A stretch of DNA of 64,000 nt from Ruegeria faecimaris (lineage in GTDB: Bacteria > Pseudomonadota > Alphaproteobacteria > Rhodobacterales > Rhodobacteraceae). The stretch is taken from contig NZ_FXTE01000001.1 of the NCBI RefSeq assembly GCF_900182615.1, forward strand, positions 1,116,001 through 1,180,000, read 5' to 3'. The notes under the pieces are model-generated. The model searched no databases. It saw only the letters and a list, made by a program, of their open reading frames with translations, and was not told the origin of the DNA. Made by a program: the position numbers and the translations under genes. The stretch's first letter is position 1. Each line of letters opens with the position of its first letter. Shown here piece by piece: positions 46,456 through 55,343 of this stretch.

Positions 46456-48060
46456 TTACATCCTGAACACGCCGAAACGTGTCTCCTCAATCGGGGCATT
46501 CAGGGCGGCACTCAGCGACAAGGCCAGAACATCGCGACTTTTGCGCGGGTCGATGATGCCATCATCCCATAGGCGCGCCGAGGCATAGAGTGGGTGAGAT
46601 TGTTCCTCGAACATATCCAATGTTGGGCGCTTGAATTCGATCTCTTCCTCAGCCGACCAGCTGCCACCCTGCCGCTCGATCCCGTCTCGTTTGACGGTGG
46701 CCAGCACGCCCGCCGCTTGCTCGCCCCCCATTACGGAAATACGCGAGTTCGGCCAAGTCCACAGGAACCTGGGCTGATAGGCCCGCCCCGCCATGCCATA
46801 GTTCCCGGCCCCGAACGAGCCCCCGACAAGCATGGTGATCTTGGGTACCGAAGTCGTAGCAACGGCTGTCACCATCTTTGCCCCGTGCCGCGCAATGCCT
46901 TCGTTTTCGTATTTGCGGCCCACCATAAAGCCGGTGATATTTTGCAGGAAGACCAGCGGGATTTTGCGTTGCGAACACAGCTCAACAAAATGCGCGCCCT
47001 TTTGGGCGGCCTCGGAAAACAGCACGCCGTTGTTGGCGATGATCCCAACCGGGCAGCCTTTGACATGGGCAAACCCAGTCACAAGCGTCTCACCAAAGCG
47101 CGGTTTGAATTCATCAAATCGCGAGCCATCGACGAGCCGAGTGATCACCTCGCGGATATCATAGGGCGTGCGCAGGTCGGCGGGAACAACGCCCAGAATT
47201 TCCTCGGGGTCATAAGCCGGATCTTCGGGGCTGGCCCAATCCACGGTCTGCGGTTTGCGCAGATTCAGAGAACCCACCGCTTGCCGCGCTAAGGCCAGCG
47301 CGTGAGCGTCGTCCTCAGCCAGGTAATCGGCCACGCCGGACAGACGGGTATGGACGTCGCCACCGCCCAAATCCTCGGCGCTGACGACCTCTCCGGTTGC
47401 GGCCTTGACCAGGGGCGGCCCGGCCAGAAAGATCGTGCCCTGATCTTTGACGATGATCGTCACATCCGACATCGCGGGCACATAGGCCCCGCCCGCCGTA
47501 CACGAACCCATGACCACCGCGATCTGAGGGATTCCTTTGGCACTCATTCGGGCCTGATTATAGAAGATGCGGCCAAAGTGGTCGCGGTCGGGAAAGACCT
47601 CGTCCTGGTTGGGCAGGTTCGCCCCGCCGCTGTCAACCAGATAGATACAGGGGAGTTGGCTTTCCTCGGCAATCTCCTGCGCGCGCAGGTGTTTCTTGAC
47701 CGACATCGGATAATAAGTGCCGCCCTTCACGGTGGCGTCGTTGCAAACCACCATGACCTCGCGCCCCTGCACCCGGCCAATGCCCGCAATCACACCAGCG
47801 CTTGGCGCTGCATCACCATACATCCCATGCGCCGCCGTCGCGCCGATTTCCAGAAACGGGGACCCTGGGTCCAGCAGGTTCGCAACCCGGCGCCGGGGGA
47901 GCATCTTGCCACGGGATTCATGCCGCGCGCGGGATTTTTCACCCCCGCCCAGACGGGCCGCTTCCGCAGCGGCAGAGATTTGCGCCAGCGCGTCGAGATG
48001 GGCCGCGCGGTTTGCTTTGAAACCCTCGGAGGCGGGCATGGATTTGGATGTGAGTTTCAT
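46456..48060 (-). CDS. liuB: Methylcrotonyl-CoA carboxylase, beta (carboxyltransferase) subunit
   Basis: 534 residues of the carboxyltransferase family. '[20 protein letters not shown]' and '[19 protein letters not shown]' lie in the acyl-CoA half; '[20 protein letters not shown]' and '[20 protein letters not shown]' in the carboxybiotin half; '[20 protein letters not shown]' ends the domain. It transfers CO2 from biotin to 3-methylcrotonyl-CoA. The ATG overlaps the stop of the secreted protein gene (ATGA). Confidence 0.95.
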   Translation of the reverse strand: MKLTSKSMPASEGFKANRAAHLDALAQISAAAEAARLGGGEKSRARHESRGKMLPRRRVANLLDPGSPFLEIGATAAHGMYGDAAPSAGVIAGIGRVQGREVMVVCNDATVKGGTYYPMSVKKHLRAQEIAEESQLPCIYLVDSGGANLPNQDEVFPDRDHFGRIFYNQARMSAKGIPQIAVVMGSCTAGGAYVPAMSDVTIIVKDQGTIFLAGPPLVKAATGEVVSAEDLGGGDVHTRLSGVADYLAEDDAHALALARQAVGSLNLRKPQTVDWASPEDPAYDPEEILGVVPADLRTPYDIREVITRLVDGSRFDEFKPRFGETLVTGFAHVKGCPVGIIANNGVLFSEAAQKGAHFVELCSQRKIPLVFLQNITGFMVGRKYENEGIARHGAKMVTAVATTSVPKITMLVGGSFGAGNYGMAGRAYQPRFLWTWPNSRISVMGGEQAAGVLATVKRDGIERQGGSWSAEEEIEFKRPTLDMFEEQSHPLYASARLWDDGIIDPRKSRDVLALSLSAALNAPIEETRFGVFRM

Positions 48061-48578
48061 TCCTGAACCTCTCTTTGAGCGTAAATCTGGAGTCGCTGCG
48101 CCGTACGCGCGTCTGCGAGGCGCATCGCCTCGGACAGCACACTGGTCAGTTGCGGTGGAACCGTAGGGCTTGGATCAAGGCGTATTGCCGGTTCTTTTGC
48201 GCGGGCAAATGCGAATCGGTAACTTCGGGATCGAAATGTGCCAGAGATGGTCTCGGGAAGATTCGTGATCGTTTTTTGTCGAATTTCGTCGATACTCATT
48301 TCGAGTTTAGAAAAGCACTGGTCCTGACTTTCCAGAATACCAACAGAACAAACATCGATTGCGAGCCCCGCACAAAGCGCCACATCCTGAGACGCTGCAC
48401 CACGAACGTCAATCAATGTGCTTTCATCGGTCACTTTTTCCAGTGTCTCAATTAGGACCTCCGAAAAGGTTTGAAGGCATGATTTCATCAACGCATCAGC
48501 AAGGCGAAAATCTCCAGCTGCAACGAAAGACGGAAATGTTGCAAAGAAAAATGCGATGCTGACTAACATTCGACTCAT
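48057..48578 (-). CDS. Exported Cys-containing protein inside the liu operon
   Basis: 173 residues, unrecognised. A signal peptide '[20 protein letters not shown]' is followed by a helical mature part with four Cys ('KSCLQ', 'ALCAG', 'DVCSVG', 'DQCFSK'), suggesting two disulfides. The ATG overlaps the synthetase stop and its stop overlaps the carboxylase beta start. Its A/T-richer composition and coupled placement are like those of the extra genes in the nuo operon. Function unknown. Confidence 0.78.
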   Translation of the reverse strand: MSRMLVSIAFFFATFPSFVAAGDFRLADALMKSCLQTFSEVLIETLEKVTDESTLIDVRGAASQDVALCAGLAIDVCSVGILESQDQCFSKLEMSIDEIRQKTITNLPETISGTFRSRSYRFAFARAKEPAIRLDPSPTVPPQLTSVLSEAMRLADARTAQRLQIYAQREVQE

Positions 48579-50101
48579 TGCCTTACCTCACCCACCGCAC
48601 GCGCCTTCAAATCCTTCCGGATCACCTTCCCCGTCACCGTCATCGGCAATTCTTCCAGAAACGCCACTTCGCGCGGATAGGAATACTGCGCCAGACGATC
48701 CTTGACCCAATCCTGCAACTCTCGCTCCGCAACCGTGGCTCCCGGTTTCAACACGACATAGGCCTTCACAATCTCAGTCCGCAAAGGATCAGGTTTACCG
48801 ACCACACCAACTGTCGCCACCGCCGGATGGGTCAACAGGCAATCCTCGATCTCAGCAGGGCCGATGCGATACCCGGCGGAAGTGATCACATCGTCATCGC
48901 GGCCAACAAAGCGTAAGTACTCACCCTCCCACATGCCGCGATCTCCGGTGATCAGCCAATCGCCGCGGAACTTCTCGGCCGTGGCCTCAGGTCGGTTCCA
49001 GTATTCCAGCAGCATCGAGGCCGAGCCTCGGCGGATGGCCACGTCGCCCTCTTGATCTGTGGGCTGGCCATCCTGGTCGATCACTGCAACTTCATGCCCA
49101 GGAACCGGTTTACCGATGCAACCCGGGCGCACCGGAAAATCCTCAGCGCAGGAAGACACGACCATGTTGCATTCGGTCTGACCGTAGAATTCGTTGATCG
49201 TCAGGCCGAACGCCTGCTTCCCCCATTCCAACATCTCGGCACCCAGCGGCTCCCCTCCGGAAGCGACCGAGCGCAGACCGGGGATCGCCTGATCCGTGGC
49301 CTTGAGCATCCGCAATGCGGTAGGCGGAAAGAACACGTTCCGTACCCCGCCACGTGCGATCACATCCGCACAGGCCTCGGGGGTGAATTTCTCGAGCCGG
49401 GCCGCGACCACCGGAATGCCCAGCGCCAGCCCTGGCATCAACACATCGAACAACCCGCCAATCCATGCCCAGTCGGCGGGCGTCCACAGAAAGTCACCTT
49501 CGCGCAGATGGTTGTGGCTGATCGAGACCCCCGGCAAATGGCCGGTCAAAACCCGATGCCCATGCAGCGCGCCTTTGGGGCTGCCCGTGGTGCCGGAAGT
49601 ATAGATCAGAACTGCCGGATCCTCGGGGCCGGTATCCGCAAAGGGCACCGGATCATCAGACGGAGCTATCTGATCGACCCGAACCGGTACGGCCAAATCC
49701 CCCAGCAGCGCAGCACCCTCTGCGTCTGTCAACACCAGTTGCGCCCCTGCATCCGCGACACGCGAGGCCAGCGCGTCATGTTTGAACAATTTAAACAAAG
49801 GCACCGAAATCGCGCCGATCTTCCAGATCGCAAGATGCGCCGCCGCGCAGCCGGGTGACTGGCTGAGCAGTACTCCAACGCGATCCCCAGGCCGCACCCG
49901 ATCGAGCAAGGCGAGTGCGATGTCATCGGCCAAGCGTCCGAGTTGTGCAAACGTGACGACCTTGCCCTCACCCCCGGTCAGATCGATGATCGCCGTCTGC
50001 TCTGGGGGCTGTTCCAAGCATTGCCGCGCCATGTTCAACCGGTCCGGCAGATCCCAGCCCCCACCCTGATGCAAACCAGGTATGCCTTCAGCGGGACACA
50101 T
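48575..50101 (-). CDS. AMP-dependent acyl-CoA synthetase/ligase
   Basis: 508 residues of the ANL superfamily. The P-loop is 'IYTSGTTGSPKGALHGH' and the A5 motif 'NEFYGQTECNMVV'. 'EYLRFVGRDDDVITSAGYRI' forms the hinge and 'PMTVTGKVIRKDLK' carries the catalytic Lys. It activates a carboxylic acid to its acyl-CoA. Position at the head of the liu genes suggests isovalerate, acetoacetate or a related branched acid. ATG 50101 is used; a start at 50149 would extend it into the leader. Confidence 0.9.
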   Translation of the reverse strand: MCPAEGIPGLHQGGGWDLPDRLNMARQCLEQPPEQTAIIDLTGGEGKVVTFAQLGRLADDIALALLDRVRPGDRVGVLLSQSPGCAAAHLAIWKIGAISVPLFKLFKHDALASRVADAGAQLVLTDAEGAALLGDLAVPVRVDQIAPSDDPVPFADTGPEDPAVLIYTSGTTGSPKGALHGHRVLTGHLPGVSISHNHLREGDFLWTPADWAWIGGLFDVLMPGLALGIPVVAARLEKFTPEACADVIARGGVRNVFFPPTALRMLKATDQAIPGLRSVASGGEPLGAEMLEWGKQAFGLTINEFYGQTECNMVVSSCAEDFPVRPGCIGKPVPGHEVAVIDQDGQPTDQEGDVAIRRGSASMLLEYWNRPEATAEKFRGDWLITGDRGMWEGEYLRFVGRDDDVITSAGYRIGPAEIEDCLLTHPAVATVGVVGKPDPLRTEIVKAYVVLKPGATVAERELQDWVKDRLAQYSYPREVAFLEELPMTVTGKVIRKDLKARAVGEVRQ

Positions 50102-50165
50102 TACCGAAACCCTTTGTTTTTCTATGTCTTTTCTGAATCGAGCCACCAAAGACGGTCACGGGAAT

Positions 50166-50179
50166 TTGATGCAGATCAG
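50166..50179 (+). promoter_or_regulatory. FNR/FnrL-like binding site upstream of ompW
   Basis: TTGATGCAGATCAG matches the FNR/FnrL consensus TTGAT-N4-ATCAA in nine of ten positions. It is centred about 65 bases before the ompW ATG. ompW is FNR-regulated in enterobacteria, so oxygen control here is plausible. Confidence 0.5.
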
Positions 50180-50237
50180 AGTCGGCGGGCTCTGCTTCAT
50201 GCAAAACCCGGTCATCAACAAATCCAAAGGCCGTAAA

Positions 50238-50843
50238 ATGACCAAGAAACTCGCCGCTTTGACTCTTTCGACCGCGCTCGTCGCGTTTGCTGCGCCCGTT
50301 TTCGCCCAAAATCAGGGCGACTGGACCGTTGGTGTCGGTGTCGGCTATCTCGACCCGAAATCCGACAATGGGTCCCTCGCCGGGCTGGATGCAGATGTCG
50401 ATTCCGACACACGCCCGATCTTTACTGCCGAGTATTTCGTTCGGGATAATCTGGGTATCGAGCTGCTGGCCGCCACACCGTTCAGCCATGAGGTCACACT
50501 GGGTGGCAGCCTCGACGCAGGGACCGTCAAACACCTGCCGCCCACACTGTCGCTGAACTATCACTTCCCGACCAACTCGGTCTGGAAACCCTATGTCGGC
50601 GCGGGCATCAACTATACCATCTTCTTCGACGAAAAATCGGCTCTGGGTGATCTCGAGCTCGACAACTCGGTCGGCCTCGCACTGCAGGCGGGTCTGGACT
50701 ATATGGTCACCGAAAAAGGCGCTGTTCGTCTGAACGTTCGCTGGTTCGATATCGACTCGGATGTCACACTGAACGGTGCCGATATCGGCACCGCTGAAAT
50801 CGATCCTTGGCTGGTCGGCGTATCCTACGTTCACCGCTTCTGA
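50238..50843 (+). CDS. ompW: OmpW-family outer membrane protein
   Basis: 201 residues. A signal peptide ('LAALTLSTALVAFAAPVFAQ') precedes an eight-stranded small beta-barrel. 'WTVGVGVGYLDPKSDNGSLA', 'DTRPIFTAEYFVRDNLGIEL', 'LPPTLSLNYHFP' and 'WKPYVGAGINYTIFFDEKSA' are family segments and it ends in 'YVHRF' with the C-terminal Phe needed for barrel insertion. The barrel passes small hydrophobic compounds across the outer membrane. It is read opposite to the liu genes on both sides and followed by a strong terminator. Confidence 0.93.
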   Translation: MTKKLAALTLSTALVAFAAPVFAQNQGDWTVGVGVGYLDPKSDNGSLAGLDADVDSDTRPIFTAEYFVRDNLGIELLAATPFSHEVTLGGSLDAGTVKHLPPTLSLNYHFPTNSVWKPYVGAGINYTIFFDEKSALGDLELDNSVGLALQAGLDYMVTEKGAVRLNVRWFDIDSDVTLNGADIGTAEIDPWLVGVSYVHRF

Positions 50844-50855
50844 TCCTTTACACAG

Positions 50856-50893
50856 AACGCCCTGCCGTTACCTCGTCGGCGGGGCGTTTTTTT
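50856..50893 (+). terminator. Rho-independent terminator of ompW
   Basis: AACGCCCTGCCG pairs over 12 bp with CGGCGGGGCGTT (one G-T pair), with a nine-base loop and a run of T residues. It starts 13 bases after the ompW stop and touches the end of the opposing ivd gene. Confidence 0.92.
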
Positions 50894-50895
50894 GC

Positions 50896-52059
50896 TCAGA
50901 GCATTTCGTTCATCAGTTCCCGTCCGATCAGCATCCGGCGGATTTCGCTGGTGCCGGCGCCGATTTCCATCAGCTTGGCGTCGCGGAATATGCGGCTGAC
51001 CGGCGAATCCGACAGGAACCCCGCGCCGCCCATAGCCTGAACTGCCTGATGGGCCTGCGTCATGGCCTGTTCCGAAGCATACAGACAGCACGCTGCCGCA
51101 TCCCGCCGGGTCACATCCCCGCGGTCACAGGCCTTGGCGACCTCATAGACATAAGCCCGGGCTGAATTCATGGCCGTGTACATGTCAGCAATCTTGCCTT
51201 GCATCAGCTGAAAGCTGCCAATCGGTTTGCCGAACTGCTTGCGCTCGGCCAAATACGGCATGACTTCGTCCAGACAGGCGGCCATGATTCCGGTTCCGAT
51301 CCCGGCGAGCACAACGCGTTCGTAGTCCAGCCCTGACATCAGAACCGCGACACCCTTACCCTCTTCGCCCAGAACATTTTCAAAGGGCACCTCGACGTCA
51401 TCGAAAATCAATTCCGCCGTGTTTGATCCGCGCATGCCCAGCTTGTCGAAATGGGGCGACGTGGAAAAGCCCGTCATCTCTTTTTCGACCAGAAAGGCGG
51501 TGATCCCTTTGGATCCAGCATCAGGATCCGTCTTGGCGTAAACGACCAGAGTATCCGCGTCCGGCCCGTTCGTGATCCAGTACTTGCTTCCGTTCAGCCG
51601 GTAGTGGTCGTTGCGCTTTTCCGCCTTCAGCTTCATCGAAACGACGTCTGATCCGGCGGACGCCTCAGACATGGCCAGCGCGCCCACATGTTCGCCGGAA
51701 ATCAACCGAGGCAGATATTTCGCCTTTTGCTCGGGGCTGCCGTTCAGCTTGATCTGATTGACGCACAGGTTTGAATGCGCCCCGTATGACAATGAGATTG
51801 AGGCAGAGGCCCGCGCCACTTCTTCGACCGCGACGGTATGGGCCAGATAGGACATGGCCGCGCCACCATATTCCTCGGGCACTGTAATTCCCAGCAGGCC
51901 CAACTCACCCATCTCGCGCCAAAGTTCATTCGGAAACGCGTTCGAGGCATCGACCTTCGCGGCCATCGGCTTCACCCGCTCTTGCGCCCAGCGATGCACC
52001 ATTTCACGCAGTGCGTTCACATCTTCACCCAGATCGAATTGCATGGCCGCCGTGAACAT
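50896..52059 (-). CDS. liuA: Isovaleryl-CoA dehydrogenase
   Basis: 387 residues of the acyl-CoA dehydrogenase family. It oxidises isovaleryl-CoA to 3-methylcrotonyl-CoA with FAD in leucine breakdown. '[20 protein letters not shown]' and '[20 protein letters not shown]' bind FAD and substrate. The Glu in '[11 protein letters not shown]' is the family's catalytic base position used by isovaleryl-CoA dehydrogenases, and '[20 protein letters not shown]' is C-terminal. ATG 52059 has GGGAGAG upstream. It is separated from the other liu genes by ompW and must have its own promoter. Confidence 0.93.
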   Translation of the reverse strand: MFTAAMQFDLGEDVNALREMVHRWAQERVKPMAAKVDASNAFPNELWREMGELGLLGITVPEEYGGAAMSYLAHTVAVEEVARASASISLSYGAHSNLCVNQIKLNGSPEQKAKYLPRLISGEHVGALAMSEASAGSDVVSMKLKAEKRNDHYRLNGSKYWITNGPDADTLVVYAKTDPDAGSKGITAFLVEKEMTGFSTSPHFDKLGMRGSNTAELIFDDVEVPFENVLGEEGKGVAVLMSGLDYERVVLAGIGTGIMAACLDEVMPYLAERKQFGKPIGSFQLMQGKIADMYTAMNSARAYVYEVAKACDRGDVTRRDAAACCLYASEQAMTQAHQAVQAMGGAGFLSDSPVSRIFRDAKLMEIGAGTSEIRRMLIGRELMNEML

Positions 52060-52076
52060 CGAACTCTCCCAGTAAA

Positions 52077-52090
52077 TGAACGATTGTTCA
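52077..52090. promoter_or_regulatory. Palindromic operator candidate upstream of isovaleryl-CoA dehydrogenase
   Basis: TGAACGATTGTTCA has perfect 5-bp arms (TGAAC/GTTCA) and lies 18-31 bases upstream of the ivd ATG. Palindromes of this size are typical of TetR-family repressors, some of which control branched-chain acyl-CoA genes. No regulator gene is nearby. Confidence 0.4.
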
Positions 52091-52235
52091 AATAATCTGC
52101 CATGACCATGAACCCGGGTCAAGCGCTGACCGAAAAAGGTTCACCCGCGAGCCGATCCGGAGCGTCACAAATTCACCATACTCGACGATTAGATCGCCAA
52201 AGCCGTTAAGGTTTTTTGCTTCAAGGATTCAGCGA

Positions 52236-53306
52236 ATGGCCCCAACCAATGTCATCGTAAATGGTACTTTTAATAGCGGTTCCGCAAATTGGTCTGGTAC
52301 GGATATCGAAGCTGACCACACTGAGGGCGCCTATCTCGGGAATGGTTCATCGAATCGTGTGGCCGAAATGGATGGCAACGCAAGCCAAGTCACGGTGATG
52401 GAGCAAACCTTTACGCTGGATGACCCCAAATCCGGCGAGCTTAGCCTGGATTCCGCACTTAGGACGGCATCTAACTCAAATGCAGGCAGCGAAGGATTTA
52501 CCGTCGAGATTCTGGACAGCAACGGCGTCGTTATCGCCTCGATGACCGTTCTGCCGACCGCGAACAGCTTTTCCACATTCACCATGCAGGTCGATTTCCC
52601 TTCCGCCGGTGACTATACTCTGCGCCTTACCGAACTTGGCCTTAATGATAGCCTTGGCGCCATTGTCGATAACATCGAGTTACTGGTGTGTTTTTGTCAG
52701 GGCACCCTGATCGAGACGGAACTCGGGGAACGTCCCGTTGAAACCTTGCGTGAAGGTGATCTTGTGCTGACCCGATCGGGGCTGAAACCTGTCAGATGGA
52801 TCGGACAGCGGCATCTTTCGGCAACCGATCTGGCAATCAATCCAAACCTGAATCCGGTTCGAATCGCGAAATCCGCATTGGGGGACGGTTTGCCGAAACA
52901 GGATCTATTGGTTTCCCGGCAGCACAGAATGCAAATCTCTTCGGCGGTGGCGCAGCGCATGTTCGGATCGCCGGATGTGCTGGTCGCGGCCATCAAGCTG
53001 TCGGAATTGACGGGGATCGAGATAGACAACAGCCTTGATCAGGTTGTGTATTACCACCTGCTGTTCGACAACCATGAAATCGTTTTTGCAAATGGCGCCC
53101 CGAGCGAAAGCCTGTTGCTGACCGACACGTCACTGGCATCCGTTACGGCGCAGGCTCGCGAAGAAATCCAAATGATCTTTCCAAATCTGCTGGAAGCCAA
53201 GAATACGATGCCGTCTTATCCGATCCCTGAAAATCGACTGCAAAAACGACTGGTCGAGCGGCTGCGGAAGAACCAAAAATCCCCGCTCGAATCACAGGTA
53301 ATGTGA
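52236..53306 (+). CDS. Hint-domain (hedgehog/intein) protein
   Basis: 356 residues. Residues 3-150 are a beta-sandwich with 'NVIVNGTFNSGSANWS' and 'GDYTLRLTELG', like DUF642/carbohydrate-binding modules. At 152 a Hint domain begins with 'VCFCQGTLIETELGERPVET', Cys154 being the predicted nucleophile, followed by 'VRWIGQRHL' and 'LVSRQHRMQI' (conserved His). 'YHLLFDNHEIVFANGAPSES' is the common end of this group. No signal peptide; many such proteins leave by type I secretion. The last ~50 residues are basic. Self-splicing or autocleavage is not demonstrated. Confidence 0.87.
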   Translation: MAPTNVIVNGTFNSGSANWSGTDIEADHTEGAYLGNGSSNRVAEMDGNASQVTVMEQTFTLDDPKSGELSLDSALRTASNSNAGSEGFTVEILDSNGVVIASMTVLPTANSFSTFTMQVDFPSAGDYTLRLTELGLNDSLGAIVDNIELLVCFCQGTLIETELGERPVETLREGDLVLTRSGLKPVRWIGQRHLSATDLAINPNLNPVRIAKSALGDGLPKQDLLVSRQHRMQISSAVAQRMFGSPDVLVAAIKLSELTGIEIDNSLDQVVYYHLLFDNHEIVFANGAPSESLLLTDTSLASVTAQAREEIQMIFPNLLEAKNTMPSYPIPENRLQKRLVERLRKNQKSPLESQVM

Positions 53307-54497
53307 TCAGGATTGGAACACCGCGCCGACTTCGGTGCGAATGATCCGTGCGATCAACCGGCAATCATCCAGTGAAAAAGTCAATGGCACCCGCATATCC
53401 ATGATCCCGCTCAAAATGCGGTCACTCGCAGGCAGAGGCGCGCTTTCCACATATCGCCAACTGTCATAGCGCGAAGTAAACCCGGTGGGCTCTGCTCCGC
53501 CGAACCATTTCAGATCCACACCACGCGCCGCGCAGCGCTGCATCACAAGAGCAATCCGTTCGGGTGACCAGTCCAGCAGCAAGAACTGAATCGACGAGCC
53601 CACATAAGTTTCCGCCTCGGGTCGTTCGACAATGGTAAGTCCCGGCGTGCCGCGCAGCCCTTTTTCGATCTCGACATAGCGCTCATTCCACCGGTCAATC
53701 TGTTGTTCCAGATTGCGAAGCTGCGGCCTAAGGATCGCGGCCCTCAAATTGTCCATGCGCCCTGAGACATTGGGCGTGGTGTACTTGATCCGCTCGAACA
53801 CCTCTGGGCCCGGCGCTGCAAGGTGGCGCTCATACAGCATGTAGGATCCTGAAAGGACCGTCGCCTTGGCAGCCAGTTCCTCGTCATCGGTAATCAACAA
53901 CCCGCCTTCACCGGAATTTATGTGCTTGTAGGTCTGGCAGGAATAACACCCGATAACGCCCTGCCGTCCGGATTTTTGCCCGCGCCATGCGGCGCCCATC
54001 GTGTGCGCGCAATCTTCGATCACGGCCACACCGGCGGCATCGCAGATTTGCATCAACCGATCCATGTCGCACAGATGCCCGCGCATATGGCTGAGCATCA
54101 GCACATCAGACTGATCCAGTTTGCTTTCGAGATCATCCAGATCAATCGTCAGCGCTTCGGTCACTCCGACAAATACCGGCTTGGCTCCGATCGAGGCAAT
54201 CGCCCCTGGCACCGGCGCCAGGGTGAAAGCGTTGGTCAGAACCGTATCTCCGGGCTGCACCCCTATCGCGCGCAATGCTGTCGCCAGTGCATAGCCGCCC
54301 GAGGAGACCGCCAGACAGTATTTTGCACCGGTCTGCGCGGCAAATTCCTGTTCTAACAGGGCGGTCTCGGCCAGTTCGCCGGGCGACACGTTATATCTGT
54401 GCAGCCGGCCATGACGCAAAACGGCCAGAGCCGCCTCGATCGCCTCATCCGGGATTGGTTCCTGCTGGGTGAAATTGCCAGTAAACTTCTCAGTCAT
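53307..54497 (-). CDS. DegT/DnrJ/EryC1/StrS-family PLP aminotransferase
   Basis: 396 residues. 'CLAVSSGGYALATALRAIGV' and 'TVLTNAFTLAPVPGAI' start the PLP fold. 'AVIEDCAHTMGAAWRGQKSG' has the Asp that holds PLP. The cofactor Lys lies in 'CQTYKHINSGEGGLLITDDE'. Family members aminate keto-sugars for surface glycans. The donor/acceptor is unknown; glmU-glmS nearby supply nucleotide amino sugars. ATG 54497 is used because upstream starts overlap the phosphatase gene. Confidence 0.9.
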   Translation of the reverse strand: MTEKFTGNFTQQEPIPDEAIEAALAVLRHGRLHRYNVSPGELAETALLEQEFAAQTGAKYCLAVSSGGYALATALRAIGVQPGDTVLTNAFTLAPVPGAIASIGAKPVFVGVTEALTIDLDDLESKLDQSDVLMLSHMRGHLCDMDRLMQICDAAGVAVIEDCAHTMGAAWRGQKSGRQGVIGCYSCQTYKHINSGEGGLLITDDEELAAKATVLSGSYMLYERHLAAPGPEVFERIKYTTPNVSGRMDNLRAAILRPQLRNLEQQIDRWNERYVEIEKGLRGTPGLTIVERPEAETYVGSSIQFLLLDWSPERIALVMQRCAARGVDLKWFGGAEPTGFTSRYDSWRYVESAPLPASDRILSGIMDMRVPLTFSLDDCRLIARIIRTEVGAVFQS

Positions 54498-54537
54498 CTT
54501 TTCGCTCTTGAGGCCGCGATGGGCCGGGGTCAAGGGG

Positions 54538-55209
54538 TCAGGCTGCAGCTCCGACCAAATCAAAAACAAGTTTCGGCAGGTCATCAAAATGATGTAACAG
54601 CGCTTCGGGTTTCAGCGCAGCCATGTCGTCGCCAGATGGCCCGAATGTTACAAGCACCGAAGGTACACCTGCAGCACGCGCCGTATTCCGGTCGGTGTCG
54701 GAATCCCCGATCAGAACGCACAGATCCGGGTGCCCACCTGCCCGGCGGGCAGCTTCACGCAGGGGCTCCGGATCGGGTTTGCGAACCGGCAAAGTATCCG
54801 CACCGACGAGTGAGCCGAACCGGTCGCGCACACCCATTTGGGTCAGCAACTGATGTGCCAGAGCCTCGGGTTTATTGGTGCAGATACCAACGCCATAGCC
54901 GGCCTCTTTCAACTTTCCAACCGCGTCCAGCGCGCCTGGGTAAAACCGGGTATGGGTGTCAATCGCCTCCGAGTACGCCTCTAAAAGCATAGGGTAATAA
55001 GCGTGAACAGCCTGTTCGTCATAGGCCCCAACCCGCTTCAAACCGTGGGTCAGCATCATCCGCCCACCACGCAAAGCGATACCAGCATCCTGCCCGTGGA
55101 CCAGCACATCGCCGTGCCCCATATCGCGAAAACAATGGTTTGCGGCCTCCAGCAAATCCCCGGAAGTATCCGCCAGTGTCCCGTCCAGATCAAAGATGAC
55201 TGTTCGCAT
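54538..55209 (-). CDS. gph: Phosphoglycolate phosphatase-like HAD hydrolase
   Basis: 223 residues. The motifs are 'FDLDGTLADTSGDLL' (Asp nucleophile and acid), 'VGICTNKPEALAHQLL', 'KPDPEPLREAARRAGG' and 'VLIGDSDTDRNTARAAG' in order with a helical cap between. This arrangement and length fit Gph, which removes phosphate from 2-phosphoglycolate. The gene is 41 bases upstream of the aminotransferase and diverges from glmU. Confidence 0.88.
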   Translation of the reverse strand: MRTVIFDLDGTLADTSGDLLEAANHCFRDMGHGDVLVHGQDAGIALRGGRMMLTHGLKRVGAYDEQAVHAYYPMLLEAYSEAIDTHTRFYPGALDAVGKLKEAGYGVGICTNKPEALAHQLLTQMGVRDRFGSLVGADTLPVRKPDPEPLREAARRAGGHPDLCVLIGDSDTDRNTARAAGVPSVLVTFGPSGDDMAALKPEALLHHFDDLPKLVFDLVGAAA

Positions 55210-55343
55210 TACGCCTCCTGCCTCGGCGGGTTTTCGCCACGTCTTGTTGCAAACGGCAATCTAGTTTGATGGCTGAACCGCTTGCGACTTTACCCTCAGC
55301 GGATAAAACGGACTGCAACAAAACACAAAGAGAAAACGATTTC

